A stretch of 64,000 bases of DNA, taken from the NCBI GenBank assembly GCA_963803495.1, contig CAWDMP010000002.1:4960001-5024000 (forward strand). The letters run 5' to 3'. A program made the translations under genes and the position numbers. Positions 8,338-16,417 of the stretch are shown piece by piece (position 1 is the stretch's first letter; each line of letters begins with the position of its first letter). The notes beneath the pieces are model-generated. The model was not told the DNA's origin and searched no databases. It saw only the letters and a list, made by a program, of their open reading frames with translations. The stretch is from Persicitalea sp963803495 (GTDB taxonomy: Bacteria > Bacteroidota > Bacteroidia > Cytophagales > Spirosomataceae).

Positions 8338-8675
8338 AATGTATTGGTTTTGTATGTAGATTTCGGCAAATAACGCCATTATTTATTTTAAATGAAAATA
8401 GAAATTAAGCAAAAACAATAATTTGTCGATGCGTAACAAAGCTAAATTCCCGACTCATAAAGTTTGACCGAATCAGTTACTATTTGGCGGTATGGAATAG
8501 GTTAAAATCAGAGCTCCAAGTACTGCGTCACGACCGGAAGATGTACCATCGGTGTTGTCCTTGCCAGTGCTGATTGATAAAGATCGGGGATGTTTAAGCA
8601 GGGAATGGTATTTTTGGACGAGAACTTTTTATAAATTGACCCGCCACCAAAGGCCGTGCCTTTAATTTTTCATCG
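8338..8675. other. Divergent intergenic region
   Basis: No ORF is supported here. The only recognisable item is the -7 box at 8610 for the dnaJ-like gene. The left part is AT-rich and must hold the promoter of the 7873-8337 gene, but no clean box was seen. Confidence 0.5.
8610..8617 (+). promoter_or_regulatory. Bacteroidota -7 box (TATTTTTG)
   Basis: An exact TAnnTTTG match lies about 58 bp before the ATG of the dnaJ-like gene. No obvious -33 element is seen. Confidence 0.45.
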
Positions 8676-9632
8676 ATGGAATACATAGATTACTACAAAG
8701 TGCTGGGCGTAAAGAAAGACGCCACCGAGAGTGAAATCAAGAAAGCTTACCGTAAACTGGCCCGGAAGTACCATCCCGACATCAACCCCAACGATCAGGA
8801 TGCTGAGAAAAAATTCAAGGAAATAAATGAGGCCAACCAGGTCCTGACCGACGCCGAGAACCGCAAGAAGTACGACAAGTACGGCAAGGATTGGAAACAC
8901 GCCGACCAATTCGAGCAAGCCGGGCAACGACGGCAGTACGGAGGGTACGGCCAACCGGGGTACGGCCAACCGGGGTACGGCCAACCGGGTGGTGGCCAAG
9001 GGGGCGGCGGTTTTTCGGGCGGCGGCGATTTCTCCGAATTTTTTGAGTCGATGTTTGGCGGCGGGGGCGGGTCGTCTTTTGGCGGAGGCGATCCTTTCGG
9101 GCGGAGTAGCCGCAACTATAAGGGTCAGGATTACAACGCCGCTTTGACCCTCACGCTGCGGGAAGTATACAATACCGAAAAACGGACGATTACCGTCAAT
9201 GGAAAGAAAATACGACTCACTATTCCGGCGGGCGTAAAGGACGGGCAAGTGATCAAAATCACGGGCTACGGCGGGGAGGGTGTCAACGGTGGACCGAAGG
9301 GGGATTTATACATTACTTTTTCGATTGTCAATCAAACCAATTTTACGATCGAAGGAAACAATCTGTACGCTACCGAACAACTGGATCTCTACAAAGCCGT
9401 GTTGGGTGGTGAAATAATCGTAGATACTTTCGACGGAAAGGTGAAGCTCGACGTGGCGCCGGGTACCCAAAGCGGTACAAAAGTAAAACTGAAAGGCAAA
9501 GGATTTCCGGTGTACAAGAAGGAAGGGTCCTTCGGCGACCTGTATGTGACCTACCGGGTGAACCTTCCCACCGACCTTAGTGAAAAAGAGAAAGAATTGT
9601 TTAACGAACTGGCTAAACTCAGAACGTCATGA
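8676..9632 (+). CDS. cbpA: CbpA-type DnaJ-class chaperone
   Basis: 318 residues. A J domain (residues 4-68) has the HPD motif at 33-35 for stimulating DnaK. A Gly-rich linker (about residues 88-140) contains three GYGQP repeats and poly-Gly runs. Two C-terminal substrate-binding beta domains follow. There is no CxxCxGxG zinc finger, so this is a type II (CbpA-like) co-chaperone and not DnaJ itself. Its stop codon overlaps the ATG of the following cbpM-like gene (ATGA), matching the cbpA-cbpM pair known from other bacteria, in which CbpM inhibits the J domain. Confidence 0.9.
   Translation: MEYIDYYKVLGVKKDATESEIKKAYRKLARKYHPDINPNDQDAEKKFKEINEANQVLTDAENRKKYDKYGKDWKHADQFEQAGQRRQYGGYGQPGYGQPGYGQPGGGQGGGGFSGGGDFSEFFESMFGGGGGSSFGGGDPFGRSSRNYKGQDYNAALTLTLREVYNTEKRTITVNGKKIRLTIPAGVKDGQVIKITGYGGEGVNGGPKGDLYITFSIVNQTNFTIEGNNLYATEQLDLYKAVLGGEIIVDTFDGKVKLDVAPGTQSGTKVKLKGKGFPVYKKEGSFGDLYVTYRVNLPTDLSEKEKELFNELAKLRTS
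8943..8987 (+). repeat. Three perfect 15-bp direct repeats inside cbpA
   Basis: The unit GGGTACGGCCAACCG is repeated three times without change and encodes GYGQP units in the linker. Identity at the DNA level points to recent slippage expansion, so the copy number may vary between strains. Confidence 0.9.
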
Positions 9633-9925
9633 AACCAGGAAAACCTAATCCCGCTCGACAATCTTTGTATCCAATTCCAGGTTGAAAAGTCTTTCTTCGA
9701 CAACCTCAACGAAGTGGGCCTGATCGAAATCGAGTCAGTCGAACAAAAGCCATTTTATTCACTCGGAAAAGTTGGCGCATGTCGAGAAAGATAATGCGGA
9801 TGCACCGTGAATTGGACCTCAACCTGGAAGGCATCGACGTCGTGTTCAATCTGCTACAAAAAATGGAGCGGATGCACGAAGAACTTATTTCGACCCGCAA
9901 CAAGCTTAGAATCTACGAGCAATAA
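9629..9925 (+). pseudogene. cbpM: CbpM-like chaperone modulator, three apparent insertions
   Basis: The sequence encodes a CbpM/MerR-like protein of 97 residues (MKPENLIPLDNLC..., later EKIMRMHRELDLNLEGID, ending NKLRIYEQ) once three extra bases are removed: a G at 9638/9639, a T in the run 9753-9756, and a base near 9790. The corrected length is an exact number of codons. The LNLEGIDVV stretch is the family's conserved region. The start overlaps the cbpA stop by 4 nt, so the two are translationally coupled. CbpM proteins bind the CbpA J domain and block its work with DnaK. Three insertions in 300 bp with a preserved protein sequence suggest local sequence error. Confidence 0.75.
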
Positions 9926-9973
9926 AACAAAAACGCCGACCCGGTCATGGGACCCGACCGGCGTTTTTGTTTT
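9924..9973. terminator. Bidirectional terminator
   Basis: A perfect 15-bp stem (AAAACAAAAACGCCG with CGGCGTTTTTGTTTT) spans a 20-nt loop, serving the convergent cbpM and M28 peptidase genes. Confidence 0.9.
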
Positions 9974-9987
9974 AGTATTCGTGCGGT

Positions 9988-12228
9988 TTATTTCGCCAAT
10001 CCGGTGGCCTTATCCACCTGCGCCGCAAACTGCGTGAGGGTGGTACTTACGCGCCGAATCCCTTCCTGCGCCTCTTCCCAGTTTTTTTGCTCGATCGCCT
10101 CCCGTATCATGGGCAGTGTCTTTACCCCATAGCCCGTGTAGAATCCGGGCGCGTAAATCTGGTGCTGAAACCAGCTGCGACGGGGCAGGCCGTCGGGATG
10201 GGTGAGGTACCGCTCCGATTTGTACAGGATCTCATTGAGTTTTTTCAAATCCCCGGCCGACAGCTGACCGAGCTTTGCGCTGGCTTGGGTGTAGTCGCCG
10301 GCGCTCTTTTCGAGGGTAGCCAGGGCGTTGTCCAGTGGCGCGAAGTTCAGGTAAGGTACCTGCGTCATCGGCTCGGGCTGGGTGAAGGGCTCCTTGGGGT
10401 CCGAGGCCAGTTGAAAGCGATTTTCCTGCAGCAGTTTGTTGTGCTCATCGGCCTGCGTTCGCATCGTCTCGACGCTCTGCTTGATTTCGGTGGCGTACTT
10501 TTGCACTGTATTGGCAAAGTTGCCAAACTCGAAGGGCAGTACCCTGGCATCGGCCATGCGCAACACACAGCGTCCCATGGTTTGGGCCAGCGCCACACCG
10601 TACGAAAAGTCGGTGTCCTTGAAGCGCGTGTAGTGGTCGTATGAATCGTAGATCGAGTGGTACTCGCCGCCGCCGTCTTCTCCACCATAACCAATATTCA
10701 TCGACGCGATGCCCAGGTGCTGGATGAAGGGCGTGTAGTCCGAGCCGGAACCCAGCGCGCTGATGCGGAGGTCGCCACGGTTTCGGGCTTCCTGTTTGGT
10801 CTTGGTGTTGCCCTCCACCATCATTTTGGCGCGTAGCCGCTCGCCTACGCTCACGTTGCGCTGCGGGTCGGTCACATCGCGGGCCACCTGGTTGAGGAAT
10901 TTTTCCAGCGTATGCGAGCCGCCCGCGTACAAAAAGCCCCGGGCGTTGGAGTCGGAGTTGAGGTACACCACGGCCTTTTCTTTCAATTCGGGCTGGCGTT
11001 CCTCCACCCACTCAGTCGAGCCCAGCAGGCCGGGCTCCTCGGCGTCCCAAAGGGCGTACACGATCGTACGCTTCGGCTTCCAGCCCGATTTCATCAGCTC
11101 GCCCAGGGCGCGGGCTTCTTCCAGTACCGCTACGGCACCGCTCAGCGGGTCGTTGGCCCCGTACACCCAGCCGTCGTGGTGGTTGCCCCGGATCACCCAC
11201 TCGTCGGGGTAGGTACTGCCGTCGATCGTCGCGATCACGTTGTAGGCCGGCTCGACGTTCCAGTTGAATTCCAACTTCAAATGTACCTTGGCCGGGCCGG
11301 GGCCCACGTGGTAGGTAAGCGGCAAAGCGCCGCGCCAGGCGGCGGGGGCCACTTCCCCACCCAGGGCTTTGAGCAACGGGAGCGCGTCGCCGTAGGAGAT
11401 CGGCAGTACCGGAATCTTCATGATCGTGGGCGCGTCTTTGTAGTCGAGGCGCTTGGCGTTTTTGGTAGCACCATAGCCGGGCGTAAGCGGGTCACCGGGA
11501 TAGAGTGGCATGTCGAGTACCGAGCCGCGCTGCGCTCCGGTTTCGTTTTTGTAGGCGCCCTTGGGGTACACATCGCCTTGGTAGAAGCCGTCTTCCTTGG
11601 GATCGGAATAGATGATGCAGCCGATCGCCCCGTTTTCGGCGGCTACTTTGGGCTTGATGCCGCGCCATGAATTGCCGTACTTGGCCAGCACGATCTTGCC
11701 CTTCACGTCGATTCCCATCTTTTTCAGGGCTTCGTAATCCTCCGGGATACCATAGTTGACGAACACCAACTCGGCGGTCACGTCGCCATCGGCCGAAAAG
11801 GCGTGGTAGGTAGGCAATTGCTCTTTGGTTTGGCCCGAGGTGGCGTCTTCTTTCAGGGCAGGTTCGGTGAGGGAGGCCTTGAACTTGGTGGGCGCTACCA
11901 ACTCCACGATGCGGGTTTTGGGCGTAGGAAAAAGGACATAGGACGTGTCGATGCGCGCCGCGAAGCCGTACGACTTGAACAAATTCATTGCATATTGCGC
12001 ATTTTCAAGACCAAAAGGCGAACCGACGTGGTGCGGGTGGGCACTCATTTTCTTGAGGTGCGCGCGCAGGTTTTCAGCCTTCAACTGCTGGTCGAACTGC
12101 TTTTCGTAGCCGAATTCTTTTTGGGCAGCGTCGTCGTCGAAGCCGAGGAGGGCCTGGGCTCGGATCGTGGCATTTGTTAGGAGAAAAAGGCCGAATGCTA
12201 AAAGAATCTTTGGTAATATGTGTTTCAT
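9988..12228 (-). CDS. M28B metallopeptidase, glutamate carboxypeptidase II-like
   Basis: 746 residues with signal peptide MKHILPKILLAFGLFLLTN...AQA, so periplasmic or secreted. The order is that of the PSMA/GCPII group: a protease-associated domain (about residues 160-340, KGKIVLAKYGNSWRG), the M28 catalytic domain, and a C-terminal transferrin-receptor-like dimerisation domain. Zinc ligands are visible: GNHHDGW (His), NDPLSGA (bridging Asp), DAEEPGLLGS (catalytic Glu and ligand Glu), DSNARG (Asp) and YHSIYDSYDHY (His). It should trim acidic or other residues from peptides outside the cytoplasm. It has its own -7 box at 12255-12262. Confidence 0.93.
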   Translation of the reverse strand: MKHILPKILLAFGLFLLTNATIRAQALLGFDDDAAQKEFGYEKQFDQQLKAENLRAHLKKMSAHPHHVGSPFGLENAQYAMNLFKSYGFAARIDTSYVLFPTPKTRIVELVAPTKFKASLTEPALKEDATSGQTKEQLPTYHAFSADGDVTAELVFVNYGIPEDYEALKKMGIDVKGKIVLAKYGNSWRGIKPKVAAENGAIGCIIYSDPKEDGFYQGDVYPKGAYKNETGAQRGSVLDMPLYPGDPLTPGYGATKNAKRLDYKDAPTIMKIPVLPISYGDALPLLKALGGEVAPAAWRGALPLTYHVGPGPAKVHLKLEFNWNVEPAYNVIATIDGSTYPDEWVIRGNHHDGWVYGANDPLSGAVAVLEEARALGELMKSGWKPKRTIVYALWDAEEPGLLGSTEWVEERQPELKEKAVVYLNSDSNARGFLYAGGSHTLEKFLNQVARDVTDPQRNVSVGERLRAKMMVEGNTKTKQEARNRGDLRISALGSGSDYTPFIQHLGIASMNIGYGGEDGGGEYHSIYDSYDHYTRFKDTDFSYGVALAQTMGRCVLRMADARVLPFEFGNFANTVQKYATEIKQSVETMRTQADEHNKLLQENRFQLASDPKEPFTQPEPMTQVPYLNFAPLDNALATLEKSAGDYTQASAKLGQLSAGDLKKLNEILYKSERYLTHPDGLPRRSWFQHQIYAPGFYTGYGVKTLPMIREAIEQKNWEEAQEGIRRVSTTLTQFAAQVDKATGLAK

Positions 12229-12254
12229 GGATTAGATTGGTTAGGTGTTGATGG

Positions 12255-12262
12255 CAAATATA
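12255..12262 (-). promoter_or_regulatory. Bacteroidota -7 box (TATATTTG) for the M28B gene
   Basis: An exact TAnnTTTG match on the minus strand lies 27 bp before the ATG at 12228. The REP-like palindrome at 12271 covers the region just upstream, where a -33 element would sit. Confidence 0.5.
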
Positions 12263-12270
12263 CAACGATT

Positions 12271-12405
12271 GTAGAGACGCGATTTATCGCGTCTGCAGGC
12301 AAAGCAAAAAGATTCGTCACATAGAAGGAAACGAAACTTGATATGGGTACAAGATCATATACCTGGGCCGGGGACTCGGCCAGACGCGATAAATCGCGTC
12401 TCTAC
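12271..12405. repeat. REP-like element: 25-bp perfect inverted repeats
   Basis: A 25-bp sequence at 12271-12295 (begins GTAGAGACGCGATTTATCGC) recurs as its exact reverse complement at 12381-12405. Each copy is itself nearly palindromic (GAGACGCGAT/ATCGCGTCT). The arms flank 85 bp. The left arm lies in the M28B promoter region; the right arm lies inside the first codons of the LytTR gene. Palindromes of this GTAGAGACGCG type are known as dispersed repeats in other bacteria and are often spread by RAYT transposases; no RAYT gene is in the window. Confidence 0.85.
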
Positions 12406-13185
12406 TACACTGTCGGGTGGGGAGCAGTCGCGTTGCTGGCCGTTGGGCAGGATGCCTGGTTTGCTTTCCTGAAAGACACCTCTTTTTATTGGAGCGAGAG
12501 CATTTTGTATAAAATTTATTGGCTGCTTTTCATTCCTCAGACGAGCCTTGTGGCCCATTTGGCCAAAAAATGGCCGGTAATTCATTTCCGGCAAAATGCC
12601 TTGAAACATGTTGCGGTCGCATTTTCGTCCAGTCTGGCCCAGGTACTTATTTTCTCCGGCCTGATGACAGTTCTCAGCGGCCTACTTCTGGGCTATACCT
12701 TCCGTTTTGAGGGGGTTTTAAGAAAATCGCTTTCGGAAGATCTATTCGTTGGCATCCTGACGTACGGCTTGCTGCTGCTGGTTTTCAATCGTTTTTCCGA
12801 AAAAGATAAGAAAGTTGAAGTAAAGAGAACCTCGCCGATAAAAGCCACCACACCAGAATACCTGACTACTTTCCTGGTTAAAGAGGGGACCCGAACGATC
12901 CGTCTCACGACCGATACGATCGACTGGATCGGTTCGGAGGATTCGTACACGGTGCTGCATGGGGTGGAAGGGAAATGGCTGTATTCCGAAAGTCTTTCCA
13001 AGTTGGAAAAGCAACTGAACCCCGAGGATTTCGTGCGCATTCACCGGTCCAGCATTGTCAATATTAGGCAAGTACAAAAGGTCACTTCCCGGCGCACGGG
13101 CGATTATGACGTACAGTTGGCCGACGGCACGCTAATGCGGCTGAGCCGCCATTATGCCGGAAAAGTAAAGGGGCGGTTGATCTGA
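12343..13185 (+). CDS. Membrane-anchored LytTR-domain regulator
   Basis: 280 residues. An N-terminal membrane part has about four helices (WGAVALLAVGQ, YWLLFIPQTSLV, ALKHVAVAFSSSLAQVLIFSG, LFVGILTYGLLLLVF). A C-terminal LytTR DNA-binding domain follows from about residue 180 (DTIDWIGSEDSYTVLHG, FVRIHRSSIVNIRQVQKV, LADGTLMRLSRHYAGKV). It lacks a response-regulator receiver domain, so it belongs to the membrane-LytTR class and not the usual two-component type. Residues 14-21 (RRDKSRLY) are encoded by the right arm of a REP-like palindrome. No other in-frame start lies before the first membrane helix, so the element seems to have become part of the gene. No histidine kinase is adjacent. Confidence 0.85.
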   Translation: MGTRSYTWAGDSARRDKSRLYYTVGWGAVALLAVGQDAWFAFLKDTSFYWSESILYKIYWLLFIPQTSLVAHLAKKWPVIHFRQNALKHVAVAFSSSLAQVLIFSGLMTVLSGLLLGYTFRFEGVLRKSLSEDLFVGILTYGLLLLVFNRFSEKDKKVEVKRTSPIKATTPEYLTTFLVKEGTRTIRLTTDTIDWIGSEDSYTVLHGVEGKWLYSESLSKLEKQLNPEDFVRIHRSSIVNIRQVQKVTSRRTGDYDVQLADGTLMRLSRHYAGKVKGRLI

Positions 13186-13298
13186 TTCGCGACTCGACGG
13201 CCAATGTCCGCGACTGAGCGGAAAATTATGGACAGCGAGGCTTTAATCCGATATGTTTGGAAAATACTTTTTTCAAAAGCCTTTCGAATCCTCCTGCC

Positions 13299-14465
13299 AT
13301 GAGAAAGCCATTTTTCCTTGTCTTGCTTCTATTCTCGCTCATTTCTTGCCAAACCAAAAGTCAGCAAAAACTGCCGATGGCCGAAAGTCGCCCGCCGACG
13401 GCCCTCGTCGGCGGTGGTTGTGACGGCTGTGAGCGGATGTACTATGAAATGCCCACCTTTATCAATTCAACCGATACCAGTTTTGGCTGGCCCGAGGCCC
13501 GTACCAAGTTGATGGTGACGGGCACAGTGTATCGAAGCGATGGCCGCACCCCCGCGCCGGATGTCATCGTCTACTACTGGCAGACCGATGAGCGTGGTTT
13601 TTATGCTAATAGCCAGGCTTCGGGCCTAGCCAACACGCGCCACGGGTCGCGGCGCGGCTGGATGAGAACCGGGGCCGACGGCCAGTATACGCTTTACACC
13701 AATCGCCCGGCGGCTTACCCCGACCGTGACATCCCGGCGCACATTCACCTCGCCATCAAGGAACCGGACATCGCCGACGAGTACTACGTGGACGAACTGG
13801 TCTTCGACGACGACGCCTTGTTGACTACCACCAAGCGTAAGGCATTGGAAAACCGGGGTGGGAGTGGCGTCATGAGGCCGGCTGTCAAGAATGGAATTCA
13901 GATCGCCCGACACGACATCATTTTGGGGCTGCATATTCCCAACCATCCGGGCAACGCATCTGGCAGTCGCCAATCGGGCCTTTCCATCGGCGAGGAGAGT
14001 CCTTCGTTTACGCCCTACCACGCCTGGGGGGCAGACCGCGGCTCCAAGGCCTGCCCGGTGTGCAAATATGGGCGCAACTACGGGATTTTGTACTTCGCGG
14101 GGAAATCTGAAGTACCCGCCAACCGGGACTTGTGGCTGAAGTATTTGGAGAAATTGAGCCAGGAGAAGCAAGAAGTACTCAAAGTGTACTTCATCACCGA
14201 GACGCGGGACGACCCAGACAGTACCAAGGCAAAGCTCGAGCGCATGGGAGAGGAACTGGGAATCCGCCGACTCGCACTTACCATGGTTCCCGATTTCGGA
14301 GATGCGGTAAGTGAGGTACATCTCAACCGGATCGACCCCGCTGCCGGCAACACATTTGTGGTGTACCGGAACCGGACGATCATCGACAAGTACACCAACT
14401 TGTCCCCGACGAAAGGCAATTTTGAGAAACTGGTCAGCAAGGTAAGCCCCATGCCTGACCGCTAA
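13299..14465 (+). CDS. Intradiol dioxygenase-like lipoprotein fused to a thioredoxin-like domain
   Basis: 388 residues from ATG 13299, chosen because MRKPFFLVLLLFSLISCQ is a lipoprotein signal. Residues about 55-220 match the intradiol ring-cleavage dioxygenase fold: GTVYRSDGRTPAPDVIVYYW, the PAHIH pair of histidine ligands, and EYYVDELVF with candidate tyrosine ligands. The last 150 residues are different: a PSFTPYHAW opening, a CPVC motif, strand-like ILYFAG, and NTFVVYRNRTIID, which together resemble a thioredoxin/redoxin fold. Protocatechuate-type enzymes normally lack this. The protein is exported, so it would act on aromatic or other diols outside the cytoplasm. The C-terminal assignment is inference. 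Confidence 0.7.
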   Translation: MRKPFFLVLLLFSLISCQTKSQQKLPMAESRPPTALVGGGCDGCERMYYEMPTFINSTDTSFGWPEARTKLMVTGTVYRSDGRTPAPDVIVYYWQTDERGFYANSQASGLANTRHGSRRGWMRTGADGQYTLYTNRPAAYPDRDIPAHIHLAIKEPDIADEYYVDELVFDDDALLTTTKRKALENRGGSGVMRPAVKNGIQIARHDIILGLHIPNHPGNASGSRQSGLSIGEESPSFTPYHAWGADRGSKACPVCKYGRNYGILYFAGKSEVPANRDLWLKYLEKLSQEKQEVLKVYFITETRDDPDSTKAKLERMGEELGIRRLALTMVPDFGDAVSEVHLNRIDPAAGNTFVVYRNRTIIDKYTNLSPTKGNFEKLVSKVSPMPDR

Positions 14466-14527
14466 GGCTAATTTGGGGAATCAGCCTGGGTTTGATACAT
14501 TTGAGGTACTTCCACCCGACCCTCTCC

Positions 14528-15379
14528 ATGAACAATACCTTCACTCCGCGCGAAGGCTGGCGTAAAAAGTTGTACATCATCATCTTCGAGGCCGATACGC
14601 CCGCCGGAAAGCGGTTCGATGTGGTACTGCTGTGGCTGATCGTCCTGAGCGTGGTGTTGGTCATGCTCGAAAGCGTGCGCGAAATCAACGACCGGTACTT
14701 TCCGCTCCTGAACACCGCCGAATGGCTCATCACGGCGTTCTTTACCTTTGAATACATCGCCCGAATCATCTGCGTCAAGAATCCGTGGCGGTACATTTTT
14801 AGCTTTTATGGGCTGATCGATCTGCTGTCCACCATTCCCAAGTACCTGTCGCTGTTTTATCTGGGTACCCAGGTTTTGGTCACATTCCGGGCGTTGCGGT
14901 TGCTGCGGCTTTTTCGGATACTTAACTTGCACCAGTACGTCGGCGAGTCCCACAACCTGACCATGGCCCTGCGCGCGAGCCGGACCCGTATTTCGGTTTT
15001 TCTATTCGCCATCCTGATCATTTGCGTGGTGCTGGGCACGGTGATGTACCTGGTGGAAGGACGAACGAACGGCTTTACCAGCATACCACGTAGTGTGTAT
15101 TGGGCCATCGTCACCCTTACGACGGTAGGTTATGGCGATATTGCCCCCAAAACCATCACCGGGCAAATCATCGCCAGTTTTATTATGATCCTGGGCTACG
15201 CCATCATTGCCATACCCACCGGCATCGTGACGAGCGAACTGAGCAAAGGCGACGGTGGTAACCAGCGTAACGCCGCCGGAAAAAGCTGTCCCCATTGCCT
15301 GGCGCAAGGCCATCCGCCACGGGCCGATTACTGCTACCACTGCGGCAAATCACTGACCCAAGCGCCATCCGACCAATAG
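14528..15379 (+). CDS. Voltage-gated-type potassium channel with zinc-ribbon tail
   Basis: 283 residues from ATG 14528 (MNNTFTPREGW); the frame is open to 14492. It has six transmembrane segments. S4 is an arginine ladder (RALRLLRLFRIL), and the pore loop carries the TVGYGD selectivity filter, indicating K+ selectivity. After S6 the cytoplasmic tail holds two CxxC-type pairs (CPHC and CYHC), a small zinc ribbon, which is not part of the core channel family. The next gene starts 9 bp later, so the two may be co-transcribed. Confidence 0.88.
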   Translation: MNNTFTPREGWRKKLYIIIFEADTPAGKRFDVVLLWLIVLSVVLVMLESVREINDRYFPLLNTAEWLITAFFTFEYIARIICVKNPWRYIFSFYGLIDLLSTIPKYLSLFYLGTQVLVTFRALRLLRLFRILNLHQYVGESHNLTMALRASRTRISVFLFAILIICVVLGTVMYLVEGRTNGFTSIPRSVYWAIVTLTTVGYGDIAPKTITGQIIASFIMILGYAIIAIPTGIVTSELSKGDGGNQRNAAGKSCPHCLAQGHPPRADYCYHCGKSLTQAPSDQ

Positions 15380-15388
15380 TCTAACCCG

Positions 15389-16390
15389 ATGCAACCGGCT
15401 GAATTTGAACCGATTTTTGAGAAAATAAAGAACCTTCGCATCGGCGTCATAGGCGATTTTGCGGTGGATTTTTATTTTGACTTACAAGAGAACACAGGCG
15501 AAACTTCGCTGGAAACTGGCCGGACGGTAGAGTGGGGCACGCATCCGCGTACCTCGCTCGGGGCGGCGGGCAACGTGGTGCAAAATCTATCGGCCCTGGG
15601 TGTGGGCGAACTGAATGCCTTCGGAGCCTTGGGAAGCGATGTGTACGGGCGCGAGCTGTTATATTTATTGCAAGAAAATAAAGTCGACACCACGGGTTTG
15701 ATCTGCCCTGATGAAAATTGGGATACCTGCACCTACACCAAACCGATGCACCAGGGACAAGAGCAGAATCGCCTGGATTTTGGTACCAACAACAGGCTGG
15801 AACCGACGGATTTTGGTAGGATTCTGGAAAAACTTGAAGCCCAAATGCCTCGACTGGATGTTTTGATTATCAACCAGCAATTTTCGGCCTCGCTCATCGA
15901 CCGCACGCGCGTTGCTAACCTAAACATACTCATCGCCCGATACGATCATGTCAACGTTTTGGCCGATATGCGTGCCCACGGGTTGGCTTTGCGGGGGAGC
16001 ACGCTCAAAGTGAATACCAGCGAACTGGCACAACTGCTGAATGTAGGTACTCATCACAATTGGACCGACCGTGACTGCGCCGACTACGCGAAGGTACTCG
16101 CCGAGTCGATTCGCGGGCCGGTGCTGTTGACCCGGGGGGCGCATGGTCTATTCTACACCGACGGGCGGGCTGAGCATTTCAGTCCGGCGGTCCTACCGTC
16201 CGGCCCGATCGACCCGGTGGGGGCGGGCGATACGGCGGTGGCGGCCTTCGCGGCCTGCTTAGGCGCAAAAGTCGCGGTTCCAACGGCGCTTGCCATCACT
16301 AATTTGGCCGCGGCCGTCACCGTGCAGAAACTACACCAAACCGGCACCGCCAGTTCGCAGGAAATAATGCAACTGTTGGCAAGTACCTGA
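15389..16390 (+). CDS. PfkB-family carbohydrate kinase
   Basis: 333 residues. It shows a ribokinase fold: the N-terminal IGVIGDFAVDFYFD strand, a Gly-rich LGAAGNVVQNLSALG region, and the signature PIDPVGAGDTAVAAFAA with the catalytic Asp of GAGD. The pattern is closest to the HldE/RfaE sugar-kinase branch, but no nucleotidyltransferase domain is attached. The sugar is unknown. The gene follows the channel gene closely. Confidence 0.85.
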   Translation: MQPAEFEPIFEKIKNLRIGVIGDFAVDFYFDLQENTGETSLETGRTVEWGTHPRTSLGAAGNVVQNLSALGVGELNAFGALGSDVYGRELLYLLQENKVDTTGLICPDENWDTCTYTKPMHQGQEQNRLDFGTNNRLEPTDFGRILEKLEAQMPRLDVLIINQQFSASLIDRTRVANLNILIARYDHVNVLADMRAHGLALRGSTLKVNTSELAQLLNVGTHHNWTDRDCADYAKVLAESIRGPVLLTRGAHGLFYTDGRAEHFSPAVLPSGPIDPVGAGDTAVAAFAACLGAKVAVPTALAITNLAAAVTVQKLHQTGTASSQEIMQLLAST

Positions 16391-16417
16391 GTCCGGCGAA
16401 TTCCGCTTGACTAAGAA

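Noticed and set aside
10912..11670. 252-codon ORF on the plus strand
   Set aside because: It is antisense to the M28B peptidase, whose zinc ligands are intact.
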